Source: Pseudomonadota bacterium
Lineage (GTDB): Bacteria; Pseudomonadota; Gammaproteobacteria; Burkholderiales; Burkholderiaceae_B
Assembly (NCBI GenBank): GCA_023423975.1
Contig: JAFAEO010000043.1
Location: 1 to 64,000 of the forward strand
Direction: 5' to 3'
DNA length: 64,000 nt
The notes under the pieces were generated by a model. That model worked only from the letters and a program-made list of their open reading frames with translations, was not told where the DNA came from and did not search any database. Position 1 is the stretch's first letter; each line of letters starts with the position of its first letter. Position numbers and translations under genes: made by a program. Positions 1 to 9,427 of the stretch are shown in pieces.

Positions 1-269
1 TTGTGTGCGGTGCAGCGAAAAATGCACCTTATAGGGGATTGCCCTGATTCACAAGTGTGCATTTCCGGTATCCAGCCTCTGAATTACGTTTTTTTGGTGC
101 ATATTTGACGCAAATCGCACCGTATTGGAGCAATGGGTCAAGCGCATGCTGTCGTTGCGTGCTCCCCGGATGATACGCGGACAGGCAAAGAGGAAGGACA
201 TGGTGCTGGCCGGTTTGCCTGTCCCAGGGAGCGTGAGAAACGAGTGACCGTGCCGAACCGGCGGGCGCG
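1..269. other. no gene recognised
   Basis: I see no convincing coding region here on either strand. The open frames lack ribosome binding sites and resemble no family I know. This is the DNA downstream of the GlcG-like gene that ends at 270 on the minus strand. No T-tailed hairpin follows that gene, so its transcript may run on to the left of the window. Confidence 0.4.
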
Positions 270-683
270 TCAGCCTTTACTGGTAATCGCGGCGATGCCG
301 GCTTTAGCTGTTTCGGCATCCTGGCTGGCCTGCACGCCAGACACACCAACGGCGCCAATGGTCTGGCCTTCTATCATGACAGGTACGCCGCCTTCCAGCA
401 TGCCTTCGATTGCAGGCGCAGACAGAAAGGCAAAGCGGCCGTTGTTGATCATGTCTTCGTAGCCTTTGGTTTCGCGACGACCCAGTGCGGCGGCGTGGGC
501 TTTGGCGCAGGCGATATGTGCAGAGACGGGCGCTGCGCCATCCAGTCGTTTCAAGCCCAGTAAATGACCGCCATCATCCGTCACGGCGATGGTGACTGCC
601 CAGTTATTTTTGTTTGCATGGGCAGCCGCCGCGTCGATGATTTGCTGAACGTCTTCCTGACCGAGAATGGGCTTGGTTTTCAT
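270..683 (-). CDS. GlcG/HbpS family protein (DUF336)
   Basis: A 137-residue soluble protein of the GlcG/HbpS (DUF336) family. Members bind haem or cobalamin-like ligands, or sit in glycolate and aromatic-acid operons; their exact role is often unknown. The family pattern is clear: an early VTDDGGHLLGLKRLDGA segment, a KAHAAALGRRET helix, and a C-terminal GGVPVMIEGQTIGAVGVSG strand-turn. There is no signal peptide, so it is probably cytoplasmic. Length matches the family. The ATG at 683 has a GGAG about 7 nt upstream on the minus strand, and a perfect -10 hexamer (TATAAT, read on the minus strand at 717-722) lies about 35 nt further out. A terminator at 788-816 separates it from the upstream oxidoreductase gene, so it is probably its own transcript. 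The biochemical role cannot be told from the sequence. Confidence 0.85.
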   Translation of the reverse strand: MKTKPILGQEDVQQIIDAAAAHANKNNWAVTIAVTDDGGHLLGLKRLDGAAPVSAHIACAKAHAAALGRRETKGYEDMINNGRFAFLSAPAIEGMLEGGVPVMIEGQTIGAVGVSGVQASQDAETAKAGIAAITSKG

Positions 684-787
684 AAGGGCTCCGAAAAAGA
701 AGTAATCAAGCCTTCTATTATAGAGAGGATAGGGAGCCGTGTTCTAACTTCTGGCGATAAAGCGGTGTGCATCAAAGTTTACAATCG

Positions 788-816
788 AAAAGGCCGGCCG
801 ACCGGCCAGCCTTTTC
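788..816 (-). terminator. terminator after the indolepyruvate oxidoreductase gene
   Basis: A G+C-rich inverted repeat flanked by AAAA and TTTT, about 6 nt past the stop codon at 823. Read on the minus strand it is AAAAGGC, then TGGCCGG, a short loop, then CCGGCC and TTTT. The shape is that of an intrinsic terminator, but the T tract is only four bases, so termination may be partial. Confidence 0.6.
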
Positions 817-822
817 CAGGTG

Positions 823-3800
823 CTAAGCTGCCTTGCTGAGAGCCGTGCGCCGATAGGCTTCAAGCAGCTGGGTCCGCTTTGCGGCGGCCTTTTCCATATT
901 GGCTTCCTTGACGTGACCGTATCCACGGATATCGTCGGGCAGGCGAGCCAGTTCAACCGCCGTTTCATAGTTGCTGTCATTCAGGCTGAGCTGGAACTCG
1001 TCAAGCAGGGCAAAATAGTCTTCGATCAGGGCGCGTTCGGCACGCCGCTCTTCTGTACGACCAAATGGGTCCAGTGCCGTGCCGCGCAGTCCCTTGAGGC
1101 GGGACAGCACGCCGAAAGCCTTCATGACCCAGGGGCCATACTTTTTCTTGATCAAGTGCCCCTTTTTGTCTTTTTTGCTGAAGGCAGGTGGCGCCAGATG
1201 TGCATGCAGCGTATAGTCGCGACCGGGTTCTCCCTCGAACTGCTCGCGCAGTCTGTCTAAATACGCCGGATCCGTATACAGGCGCGCCACTTCGTATTCG
1301 TCCTTGTAGCTCATTAATTTGGCCAGATTGCGCGCCACGGCAGAGGTCAGAAAATCGCCCTTGAAGCCTTGCTGCCTTTCGTGATCGCGCAGGCGTTCGA
1401 CGGCTTTGGTGAAGCGTTGTGCGTAGCGGGCGTTTTGATAGCTCGTCAAATGGTCGGCAAGGCGCTTGATCAGCGTTTCGGTGCTTTCCGGCATGCTGAT
1501 CAGATTTTCGTGTCGGACGCTGCGCTTGCCTGCCGTCAGCGGCACTGATTGCAGGCCGTGATGCGCCAGATAACGTCCCCATTCAAACGCGGCCAGGTTC
1601 TTGTCCACGGCAACGCCGTTGAGTTCAATGGCGCGTTCCAGGCTTTCGTGATGCAGTGGGATCCAGCCTTTTTGCCAGGCATAACCCAGCATCAGCGGAT
1701 TGGCAAAAATCGCGTCGCCCAGCAGCGCCACCGCATAGCCGTTGGCATCCAGAAAATCACATTTGTCTTTGCCCAGCAGATCCTGCATGTCCTGCTCGGT
1801 CAGGGCAGACGGAAATTGCCATTTGGGATTCTGGAAAATTTCGGCCGTTGGTACTTTGGCGCTGTTGATGGCTGCGACAGTAATGCCCTTGCGGGTCTTG
1901 GAGGTGATTTCGCGGGACGCAGCCACAATGGCATCGCAGCCGATGATCAGGTCTGCCTCGCCCACGCCGATGCGGGTCGAATGCAAGTCGGCAGGCTGAT
2001 TGCCGATCTGGACATGACTGACCACGGCGCCTCCTTTTTGTGCCAGTCCGGTAATATCCAGAACGTTAACGCCTTTTTGTTCCAGGTGGGACGCCATGCC
2101 CAGCAGCGCGCCGATGGTGACGACGCCGGTACCCCCGACGCCGGGAACCAGAATATTGTAAGAGCGTTCAATTGCCGGCATGGCAGGCTCAGGAATGTCG
2201 GCTTCGATTTTTTCAAATGACAATGTGGCGGTCTGCGGCTTGCGGACCTTGGCGCCCTCGGCGGTCACAAAGCTGGGGCAAAAGCCATTCAGGCATGAAT
2301 AGTCCTTGTTGCAGGACGACTGATTGATACGGCGTTTGGTACCCAGCGGCGTATCGACCGGCTCGACCGAAAGGCAGTTGGATTTCACGCTGCAATCGCC
2401 GCAGCCCTCGCACACCGCTTCGTTAATGAAGACACGGCGGTCGGGATCAGGATAGGCATTGCGTTTGCGGCGCCGGCGTTTCTCGGTCGCGCAGGTCTGG
2501 TCGTAGATCAGAATCGTTGTGCCTGCCGTGTCGCGTAATTGGAGTTGCACATCATCCAGCGAATCGCGGTGGAACACATCAGGATTGCCGATCAGGCTGA
2601 CGCCTTTGTATTTTTCCGGCTCGTCGCTGACAATCACGATACGGGCTGCGCCTTCGGCATGCAGTTGCGCATTGATCTGGGGCACTGTCAGGGTCCCGTC
2701 AATGGGTTGTCCGCCGGTCATGGCAACGGCATCGTTATACAGAATTTTATAGGTGATGTTGACTTTGGCTGCAATCGAGGCGCGAATCGCCAGGATGCCT
2801 GAGTGAAAGTAGGTGCCATCTCCCAGGTTGGCGAAAATGTGTTTGGTCGTTGTAAAGTCCTTCTGGCCGATCCAGGGCACCCCTTCACCCCCCATTTGGG
2901 TGAATGTATCGGTGCTGCGGTCCATCCAGATGGTCATATAGTGACAGCCGATGCCGGCGACGGCGCGTGATCCTTCGGGTACGCGAGTCGACGTATTGTG
3001 CGGGCAGCCTGAGCAGAACCAGGGCTTGCGATCCTGAACTACCACGGGCCGTTTAGCGTCCTGTTCCTTGGCATGGATCACCGCGATGCGTGCCTGAATA
3101 CGGGCGCGGACTTCGTCGGGCAACACATGTTTCTCAAGGCGCTTGGCAATGGCTTTTGCAATAATGGCCGGCGACAGTTCGTGGTTGGCCGGCAGCAGCC
3201 ATTTGCCGCGCGGTACTGACCATTCACCCCCGCCATCGTCCCGCGCGTCAAATTTGCCATAGACGTCGGGGCGCACATCATCGCGCCAGTTATAAAGCTC
3301 TTCTTTCAGCGCATATTCCATGATCTGGCGTTTTTCTTCGACCACCAGAATCTCATCCAGGCCTTCAGCGAACTGGCGGGCGCCCTGTGCCTCCAGGGGC
3401 CACACACAGCCCACTTTGTACAGGCGGATGCCGATATCGGCACAGGTTTGCTCGTCCAGACCCAGATCTGTCAAAGCCTGCCGAACGTCCAGATAGGCCT
3501 TGCCGGCGGTCATGATGCCAAACCGTGCTTTGGGTGAATCGAAGATAATTTTGTCCAGCTTATTGGCGCGCACATAGGCCAGCGCGGCATAGAACTTGTA
3601 ATTGTTCAGGCGGGCTTCCTGATCCAGCGGCGGATCGGGCCAGCGGATGGACAGGCCGCCTTCGGGCATTTCATAGTCCGCAGGAATCAGGGTCTGGACA
3701 CGGTCCGGATCCAGTTCAACCGACGAGCTTGACTCCAGAACATCGGTCACGCATTTCATGGCAACCCATAAGCCCGAGTAGCGGCTCATGGCCCAGCCAT

Positions 3801-4383
3801 GCACGCCATAGTCAAGATACTCCTGCACGTTACAGGGGTATAGCACGGGAATGCCGGCCGATTGCAGATTATGCTCGGACTGATAGGCGACCGTCGATGA
3901 TTTGGCGGCGTGATCGTCGCCAGCCAGCAGCAGCACGCCGCCGAACTCGCTGGATCCGGCGGAATTGGCATGTTTGAAGACATCCATGGAGCGATCCAGT
4001 CCCGGTCCTTTGCCGTACCACATCGCAAATACGCCCTGTTTGGTCGCGCCCGGAAACAGGTTGACCTGTTGCGACCCCCATACTGCCGTGGCGCCCAGTT
4101 CCTCGTTTACGCCAGGTTGAAATGAGATGTTGTGTTCGGCCAGATATTTTTTGGCTTTCCACAAGCTCAGATCCAGATTGCCCAGCGGCGAACCCCGGTA
4201 GCCTGAGATAAATCCGCCGGTATCCAGGCCTGCACGCCGGTCGCGGTCTTTCTGCAGCATGGGCAGACGAACCAGCGCCTGCGTGCCGCTCATGTAAACA
4301 CGGCCTCGATCCAGACTATATTTATCGTCAATGGTGGTATTCTTCAGGGCATCCTGTGCCACTTTTGGTAGTGGGGCATTCAT
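823..4383 (-). CDS. indolepyruvate ferredoxin oxidoreductase, single-chain form
   Basis: A fused 2-oxoacid:ferredoxin oxidoreductase of 1186 residues. The family oxidatively decarboxylates arylpyruvates (indolepyruvate, phenylpyruvate) from aromatic amino acid transamination to aryl-acetyl-CoA, passing electrons to ferredoxin. The N-terminal part (MSGTQALVRLPM, GYRGSPLGNLD) is the pyrimidine/pyrophosphate-binding domain. The middle has the thiamin-diphosphate region (CSGCPHNTST, NLGDGTYFHSG). Cysteine clusters around residues 640-700 (VCEGCGDCS, CNKDYSCLNGFCP) should hold Fe-S clusters. The C-terminal part (GVGGTGVVTIGALLGMA) is the gamma domain, separate (IorB) in archaea. The start chosen is the ATG at 4383, with GGAGAC about 7 nt upstream; the frame stays open to 4551 but that extension is Cys/Asp-rich and lacks a ribosome site. 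Such aerobic single-chain enzymes are known in beta-proteobacteria. Substrate preference is inferred from the family. Confidence 0.93.
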   Translation of the reverse strand: MNAPLPKVAQDALKNTTIDDKYSLDRGRVYMSGTQALVRLPMLQKDRDRRAGLDTGGFISGYRGSPLGNLDLSLWKAKKYLAEHNISFQPGVNEELGATAVWGSQQVNLFPGATKQGVFAMWYGKGPGLDRSMDVFKHANSAGSSEFGGVLLLAGDDHAAKSSTVAYQSEHNLQSAGIPVLYPCNVQEYLDYGVHGWAMSRYSGLWVAMKCVTDVLESSSSVELDPDRVQTLIPADYEMPEGGLSIRWPDPPLDQEARLNNYKFYAALAYVRANKLDKIIFDSPKARFGIMTAGKAYLDVRQALTDLGLDEQTCADIGIRLYKVGCVWPLEAQGARQFAEGLDEILVVEEKRQIMEYALKEELYNWRDDVRPDVYGKFDARDDGGGEWSVPRGKWLLPANHELSPAIIAKAIAKRLEKHVLPDEVRARIQARIAVIHAKEQDAKRPVVVQDRKPWFCSGCPHNTSTRVPEGSRAVAGIGCHYMTIWMDRSTDTFTQMGGEGVPWIGQKDFTTTKHIFANLGDGTYFHSGILAIRASIAAKVNITYKILYNDAVAMTGGQPIDGTLTVPQINAQLHAEGAARIVIVSDEPEKYKGVSLIGNPDVFHRDSLDDVQLQLRDTAGTTILIYDQTCATEKRRRRKRNAYPDPDRRVFINEAVCEGCGDCSVKSNCLSVEPVDTPLGTKRRINQSSCNKDYSCLNGFCPSFVTAEGAKVRKPQTATLSFEKIEADIPEPAMPAIERSYNILVPGVGGTGVVTIGALLGMASHLEQKGVNVLDITGLAQKGGAVVSHVQIGNQPADLHSTRIGVGEADLIIGCDAIVAASREITSKTRKGITVAAINSAKVPTAEIFQNPKWQFPSALTEQDMQDLLGKDKCDFLDANGYAVALLGDAIFANPLMLGYAWQKGWIPLHHESLERAIELNGVAVDKNLAAFEWGRYLAHHGLQSVPLTAGKRSVRHENLISMPESTETLIKRLADHLTSYQNARYAQRFTKAVERLRDHERQQGFKGDFLTSAVARNLAKLMSYKDEYEVARLYTDPAYLDRLREQFEGEPGRDYTLHAHLAPPAFSKKDKKGHLIKKKYGPWVMKAFGVLSRLKGLRGTALDPFGRTEERRAERALIEDYFALLDEFQLSLNDSNYETAVELARLPDDIRGYGHVKEANMEKAAAKRTQLLEAYRRTALSKAA

Positions 4384-4747
4384 ACTTTTGTCTCCGATAT
4401 GATCCATATGCATATAAGCGCATGATTTCCTGACATTGTCATCGTCGTCTTGTGAACGGCATGAGCAATGGCCTGGATTGTTCGCCGCCTTTCGGGGCGA
4501 TGCTATATCGTCCTGATGAATGGCAGCCGACTTTTTGCTGCAACTCATCATGTCTGTCTGCCGATGTGAACCCGGAGTTGCAGCGGAGTCACAGGTAACG
4601 AAAATCGGCAGGCAAATTCTTTAATTGACGTTAACGTAAAGTTAAGGCATTTTCAGCTACAGCGAAACAAAAATAAACCGCATTAGGGTATATCCTAGAA
4701 TCATGTTAGTCGTGTGCGCAACAAAGCGCAAGAATCAGGAAAGAAAA
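4384..4747. other. divergent intergenic region, no gene seen
   Basis: This 364-bp region holds the promoters of the oxidoreductase gene (minus strand) and of the small membrane-protein gene starting at 4748. A 15-bp inverted repeat, TTAAC-N5-GTTAA, lies at 4631-4645 in an A+T-rich stretch and could be a regulator site. No regulator gene is adjacent, so this is weak. Confidence 0.35.
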
Positions 4748-4951
4748 GTGAAAGGTGTATTGTCGAAACTGGGAAATATATTATCTGCCCTGGGGGCCAG
4801 GCCGCTGTCGGTCGGGCTGTTGCTGACCGTTATATTCTGGGTCTTGCTTGGCAATTTTGTGGTGGCTGCTTTCGCGGGGCTGTTGGTATCTTTTTTTATT
4901 GCCGCAGCAGTGTCGGTGTGGAAATTGAATCGTCGCTCGCGCGATGAGTAG
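4748..4951 (+). CDS. small two-helix membrane protein, function unknown
   Basis: A protein of 67 residues if started at the GTG at 4748, which has AGGAAAG 3-9 nt upstream; an upstream ATG at 4703 would add 15 residues but has no ribosome site. It has a short basic N-terminus (KGVLSKLG), a first hydrophobic segment (LSVGLLLTVIFWVLLGNFVVAA), a glycine turn, a second hydrophobic segment (GLLVSFFIAAAVSVW), and a charged tail (KLNRRSRDE). The layout fits a small inner-membrane hairpin protein. I recognise no family. It stands alone between the oxidoreductase gene and tRNA-His. Confidence 0.6.
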   Translation: MKGVLSKLGNILSALGARPLSVGLLLTVIFWVLLGNFVVAAFAGLLVSFFIAAAVSVWKLNRRSRDE

Positions 4952-5242
4952 GCGATGCTTAATAGACAGTAGACAGATTATCGCAGGCGTGCGTCTGCTG
5001 TTGTGGATAGGGTGGCGCCCTGAAGCCTGTGGTGCTAATGCTTTGAGAAATTGTGTTTGATCAATACCCGTTCCCAGTTATATGGGGGGGCCGTCCGAGA
5101 AAGTATGAGACAGGCAGACTCAGACACGCGTGGTATATTTGCGCGGACCCTGGTTCCGAATTTATTGATTGTTTTATTGTTCCAATGTAACAAGTGCGGT
5201 TACATGGGTGCTGTGATAAGCTTCTGTTTTTATTAGAAAACT

Positions 5243-5319
5243 TGGGGTGACTGATGGGGCTCGAACCCACGACAACCGGAATCACAATCCGGGACTCTAC
5301 CAACTGAGCTACAGTCACC
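5243..5319 (-). tRNA. tRNA-His (anticodon GTG)
   Basis: Read on the minus strand the gene folds into a complete cloverleaf. The acceptor arm GTGACTG pairs with CAGTCAC, and the extra G at position -1 pairs with C73, the hallmark of tRNA-His. The D arm has AGCTCAGTTGGTAGAG, the anticodon loop is TTGTGAT with anticodon GTG, and the T arm holds GGGTTCGAGCCCC. The 3' CCA is encoded. It reads away from the cardiolipin synthase gene and stands alone. Confidence 0.96.
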
Positions 5320-5435
5320 ATCCGAGTAAGCGTAAGAGTATAGCAAGTATATATTCGGCGCACAACAAAAAACTGGTGCAACACACTATTATGTTGTCTT
5401 TTTAGTGGTTATGAAGGTAAGCGGGTGTCTTGGTG

Positions 5436-6890
5436 ATGGCTTCTCTGTGGAAATTTCTGGTTGAATATCAAACCCATCTGATTTTCGCAGCAAGTGTGGT
5501 TTTGAGCGTTGCGGCAGCGATCCATATTGCGCTGACCAAGCGTGATGTTCGCGCCGCTATTGCGTGGGTTGGTGTTGTGCTGTTTTCCCCGTTTCTGGGG
5601 CCGGTCCTGTATTTTGTGGTGGGTATCAACCGCATTCGGCAAACCCGGATCAAATCCCACCGGGACAGGTTGCTCAAAGAGGGGGCCGATCATGCCAGCG
5701 TCACGGTCAGCGATCTGACACGTCACGCTGCTGCGCAATGCCTGTCGCTGAAAAAAGCCAGCGACACGGTGACCCGTTTTCCGTTGTGTGGGGGTAATGA
5801 AATCATTCCGCTCAATGGCGGAGACCAGACCTATCCGGCCATGCTTGCCGCCATTGACGCTGCGGTCGACTCGGTATTGCTGCAGACCTATATTTTCGAT
5901 AACGATATTGTTGGCCATCGTTTTGCCGACAGCCTGATTGCCGCGTTTCTGCGCGGTGTGCGCGTCCGGGTGCTGATCGATTCCATTGGCGTGCGCTACT
6001 CCCATCCAACCATTGTGCATCGGCTGAGAGAGCAGGGCGTGATGGTGGAGCTTTTTGAGACCAATGCCGTTACCTGGCGCATGCCATATGCCAACATGCG
6101 CTGTCACCGCAAAATTCTGGTGGTGGACGGTGCGCAGGGGTTTGCCGGCGGGATGAATATCCGTGAAGAGTTTCTGACGGAAATTGCCCATGACCATACG
6201 GCGCGCGATATTCATTTTCAGATGCGCGGCCCGATTGTGGCCCAGTTACTGGTCGTCTTTTGTCACGACTGGCTGTTCTCGACCGGCGAGCAACTGAAAC
6301 TGGGTGACTGGGTCGCGGCCGAGCCTGCTTTCATGGCTGTCGATATGGCCGCCCGCTGTGTCCCGTCCGGTCCGGATCGGGAAATCGAAAGCACGCATAA
6401 GGTCTTGCTGGCCGCCTGCGCCGTTGCGCAACAGCGTATCCGGATCCAGTCCCCTTATTTTCTGCCGGATGTGGTGCTGATCGGGGCCTTGACCACTGCC
6501 GCGCGACGCGGTGTGCAAGTGGATATTGTCATCCCCGGCAGGAATAATCTGCGTTTGATCCATTACGCCATGATGGCCCAGATTGACCAGATGATAGAAG
6601 CCGGCTGCCGGGTGTGGAAGGGTTCCGGCAATTTCGATCACTCCAAGTTGATGACCGTGGATGACAGCTGGTCGCTGATCGGCTCGTCCAATTGGGATTC
6701 ACGTAGCCTGCGACTTAATTTCGAGATCGATATCGAAGTGTACGACCGACGCCTGGCAGGGTGGATCAACGATGCCATCGATAATGAAATTGCGCATGGC
6801 CAGCGAGTGACCTTTGAATCCTTGCGCAAACAGGGCTTGCTGGCAACGCTCAGGAACAAACTGATCTGGCTGGCGTCGCCCTATCTGTAG
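5436..6890 (+). CDS. cls: cardiolipin synthase (phospholipase D family)
   Basis: A membrane-bound phospholipase D superfamily enzyme that condenses two phosphatidylglycerols, or PG with another phospholipid, into cardiolipin. About 484 residues, the usual Cls length. Two N-terminal hydrophobic segments (LIFAASVVLSVAAAIHIAL; AIAWVGVVLFSPFLGPVLYFVVG) anchor it. Both catalytic HKD motifs are intact: HRKILVVDG near residue 225 with GGMN after it, and HSKLMTVDD near residue 402 followed by GSSNWDSRS. I place the start at the ATG at 5436, directly preceded by in-frame TTG (5430) and GTG (5433); the best Shine-Dalgarno match (AAGGT) is rather far upstream, so the start could differ by a few codons. 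No neighbour looks co-transcribed. Cardiolipin content commonly rises under osmotic stress, which fits the transporter that follows. Confidence 0.93.
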   Translation: MASLWKFLVEYQTHLIFAASVVLSVAAAIHIALTKRDVRAAIAWVGVVLFSPFLGPVLYFVVGINRIRQTRIKSHRDRLLKEGADHASVTVSDLTRHAAAQCLSLKKASDTVTRFPLCGGNEIIPLNGGDQTYPAMLAAIDAAVDSVLLQTYIFDNDIVGHRFADSLIAAFLRGVRVRVLIDSIGVRYSHPTIVHRLREQGVMVELFETNAVTWRMPYANMRCHRKILVVDGAQGFAGGMNIREEFLTEIAHDHTARDIHFQMRGPIVAQLLVVFCHDWLFSTGEQLKLGDWVAAEPAFMAVDMAARCVPSGPDREIESTHKVLLAACAVAQQRIRIQSPYFLPDVVLIGALTTAARRGVQVDIVIPGRNNLRLIHYAMMAQIDQMIEAGCRVWKGSGNFDHSKLMTVDDSWSLIGSSNWDSRSLRLNFEIDIEVYDRRLAGWINDAIDNEIAHGQRVTFESLRKQGLLATLRNKLIWLASPYL

Positions 6891-7149
6891 CTCAGGCAAA
6901 GAGTGAACATGTAAGCCTGCCGTTAGCAATTGATCGCGCCGCGGGCTGGTGTTGGCCGTGTCGCGATCAATCTTATAAGCGAATTCATATTCAACCACAC
7001 ACGTGATGACCCATGGCGGGAAGATGTGATTGCCATTGTATGGAACAGCAGAATTGACTGAAGAGGAATGCAGTGTTTGGACCAGCACTGCAAAGTAGTG
7101 CGGCGAGATGTTACACTTTCAGGCAGTGCACGTATAAGGGAGAGTGATC

Positions 7150-9141
7150 ATGGGGTTCCGAATTAACAGTACGATACACCCGAGAGTATTCTGGGGTTCA
7201 ACGATCATCGTGGTTTTGTTTCTATTAATCGGAATCCTGTTTCCGGCCGATGCGCAGGAAATTTTCGGCAGACTGCAAAGTGTTGTGATCGAGAGCTTTG
7301 GCTGGTTCTATATTCTGGCAGTGGCCCTGTTCTTCTTTGCTATTGCCTATCTTGCACTCAGTCGTTACGGTAATCTGAAGCTGGGGCCGGATGATTCCGA
7401 GCCCGACTACCCTTATCTGACCTGGATGGCCATGTTATTTGCAGCCGGCATGGGTATTGGCCTGATGTTTTTTGCCGTTGCCGAGCCCATGCAGCATTTT
7501 TCTGCGCCGCCTTCCGGCGTGAGTGGTGCAGCCGCTGCGGCCCGCGAGTCCCAGGTCATCACATTCTTTCACTGGGGGTTGCATGCCTGGGCTGTCTATG
7601 CCGTGGTCGGATTATCCCTGGCCTATTTCTGCTTTCGCTATAACCTGCCGCTCACTGTCCGATCCGGCCTTTATCCCTTGCTCGGCAAGCGCATCAATGG
7701 CTGGATGGGTGATGCTGTGGACATCTTTGCCATTTGCGGCACACTATTCGGTATTGCCACTTCCATGGGGCTTGGTGTATTACAGATCAACTCCGGCCTG
7801 GCCCACCTGCTTGGCGCACCGCAAGAGCCGTGGTTCCAGATTCTCCTGATTGCGGTGGTAACGGCACTGGCGACATTGTCTGTTGTAAGTGGCTTGGACG
7901 TGGGCATCAGAAGGCTGTCCGAATTCAATCTTATTGTTGCCGTGGTGCTGATGTTGTTCGTATTGTTTGTCGGACCTACCAGTTTTCTGATGAATGCTTT
8001 TGTGCAAAATATCGGTGCCTATCTGGATAACTTCTTTGCTCGTTCGTTTACCACGCAGGCATTTCGCGCGCAGGACTGGATGAAATCGTGGACCCTGTTT
8101 TACTGGGCATGGTGGATTGCATGGTCGCCTTTTGTCGGGATGTTTATTGCCCGTATCTCCAGAGGGCGTACCGTGCGTGAATTCGTTCTGGGCGTATTGC
8201 TCGTACCAAGCACATTTACGTTCCTGTGGATGACCGTGTTTGGCAATACCGCCATATTCCTTGATATGGGGGTGGCAGCGGGCCAGCTATCGCGTGATGT
8301 CGCCGCCGATGCCTCGGTTGCGCTGTTTCAATTTTTCGAGTTCCTACCCTGGCCCGGTGTGACCTCAACGCTGGCCGTGATTCTGGTGGCTGTCTTTTTC
8401 GTTACATCGGCCGATTCTGGCTCATTGGTTATTGACACGCTGGCTGCCGGCGGCAAGGAAGATGCGCCCGTCTGGCAGCGAATCTATTGGTGCGCACTGG
8501 AAGGCACCACGGCAGCCCTGCTGTTGCTTGCTGGCGGACTGACCGCGTTGCAGACGGTCACCCTGACCAGCGCACTGCCTTTTGCAGTCATTATGCTATT
8601 GCTGGTTCTGGGGCTCATCAAGGGAATGAAAGCCGATATGCATCGCCTGGATCGACGACGGACCATTGCGACGCCGGCCCCTGGCTCAGAGGTTTCCTGG
8701 CGCAAACGCCTGTCTGCAATCATGCATACGCCCAGAAAAGAGGATGCAGAAAGGTTCATTTCACAAGTTGCGAGTCCTGCAATGCACGAAGTTGCCGAAG
8801 AGTTCAAAAAGCGTGGGCTCGATGTTGATATCGCGACGATCGACGAAACTGTCAGGCTGACGGTTGTCGCCGAAGACAAGCGCAATTTTGTCTATGGCGT
8901 GCAGCCCGAAGCCAGGAGAATGGCGGCATTTACTGCGGCTGCGGCTCGTAACGAAACAGTGCACCCGCACGAATGGCAGGCGCGCACAGTGTTTGCCGAT
9001 GGCAGTCGCGGGTATGACATTCTGGGTCTGACCTCTGCCCAGGTGATCAACGATATTCTTGCTCAATTTGAAAGATATCAGATGCTGGTGACCTCAACGA
9101 ATACCGCTTTGTATGCGGGCTCGCCTGATCCGGTCCTGTAA
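7150..9141 (+). CDS. betT: BCCT-family choline/betaine transporter, BetT-like
   Basis: A secondary carrier of the betaine/choline/carnitine (BCCT) family, 663 residues, taking up choline or betaine with protons or sodium for osmoprotection. Twelve hydrophobic segments are visible. The family's Trp-rich motif (YWAWWIAWSPFVGMFIARI) lies near residue 320, and the Gly-rich TM3 segment (AAGMGIGLMFFAVAEP) near residue 100. After the last membrane segment there is a long hydrophilic tail of about 150 residues (from about 505). Such a tail is typical of the high-affinity choline carrier BetT, about 677 residues in E. coli, and involved in osmotic activation. The ATG at 7150 has AGGGAGAG 7 nt upstream; an in-frame GTG at 7144 is less well placed. 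No betA or betB lies nearby, so oxidation of choline must be encoded elsewhere if this is the substrate. Confidence 0.9.
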   Translation: MGFRINSTIHPRVFWGSTIIVVLFLLIGILFPADAQEIFGRLQSVVIESFGWFYILAVALFFFAIAYLALSRYGNLKLGPDDSEPDYPYLTWMAMLFAAGMGIGLMFFAVAEPMQHFSAPPSGVSGAAAAARESQVITFFHWGLHAWAVYAVVGLSLAYFCFRYNLPLTVRSGLYPLLGKRINGWMGDAVDIFAICGTLFGIATSMGLGVLQINSGLAHLLGAPQEPWFQILLIAVVTALATLSVVSGLDVGIRRLSEFNLIVAVVLMLFVLFVGPTSFLMNAFVQNIGAYLDNFFARSFTTQAFRAQDWMKSWTLFYWAWWIAWSPFVGMFIARISRGRTVREFVLGVLLVPSTFTFLWMTVFGNTAIFLDMGVAAGQLSRDVAADASVALFQFFEFLPWPGVTSTLAVILVAVFFVTSADSGSLVIDTLAAGGKEDAPVWQRIYWCALEGTTAALLLLAGGLTALQTVTLTSALPFAVIMLLLVLGLIKGMKADMHRLDRRRTIATPAPGSEVSWRKRLSAIMHTPRKEDAERFISQVASPAMHEVAEEFKKRGLDVDIATIDETVRLTVVAEDKRNFVYGVQPEARRMAAFTAAAARNETVHPHEWQARTVFADGSRGYDILGLTSAQVINDILAQFERYQMLVTSTNTALYAGSPDPVL

Positions 9142-9427
9142 TGTGGTCACTTGCAGTCCAGTGATTTCATGATCTACGCATGCAGGTGGGTTCCTTGGCC
9201 CTGCCTGTATTTGGAGTGGGGTGCCCGTACATTCGTTGGTTGCGCGGGTTACGCTGTATGGCTGGTCAACCTCGCAGCCGAAATTGCAGTCGTGTGTTAC
9301 GTGCTCGCAAATAAACTGCCGTAGGTTAACGAGAGTTGTGTTGCTCATCATGCAAGCTGGCAGTTGCCCATGTTAAACTTACACCCCTATTTTTTCTCCT
9401 GAAGGTCGATGAGGGTTACGTTTCTCA

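Noticed and set aside
29..358. Minus-strand frame of 109 codons
   Set aside because: It overlaps the GlcG-like gene, lacks a ribosome site and shows no family pattern.
5061..5384. Frame across tRNA-His
   Set aside because: It reads through a complete tRNA gene; the stop-free stretch comes from the tRNA sequence.
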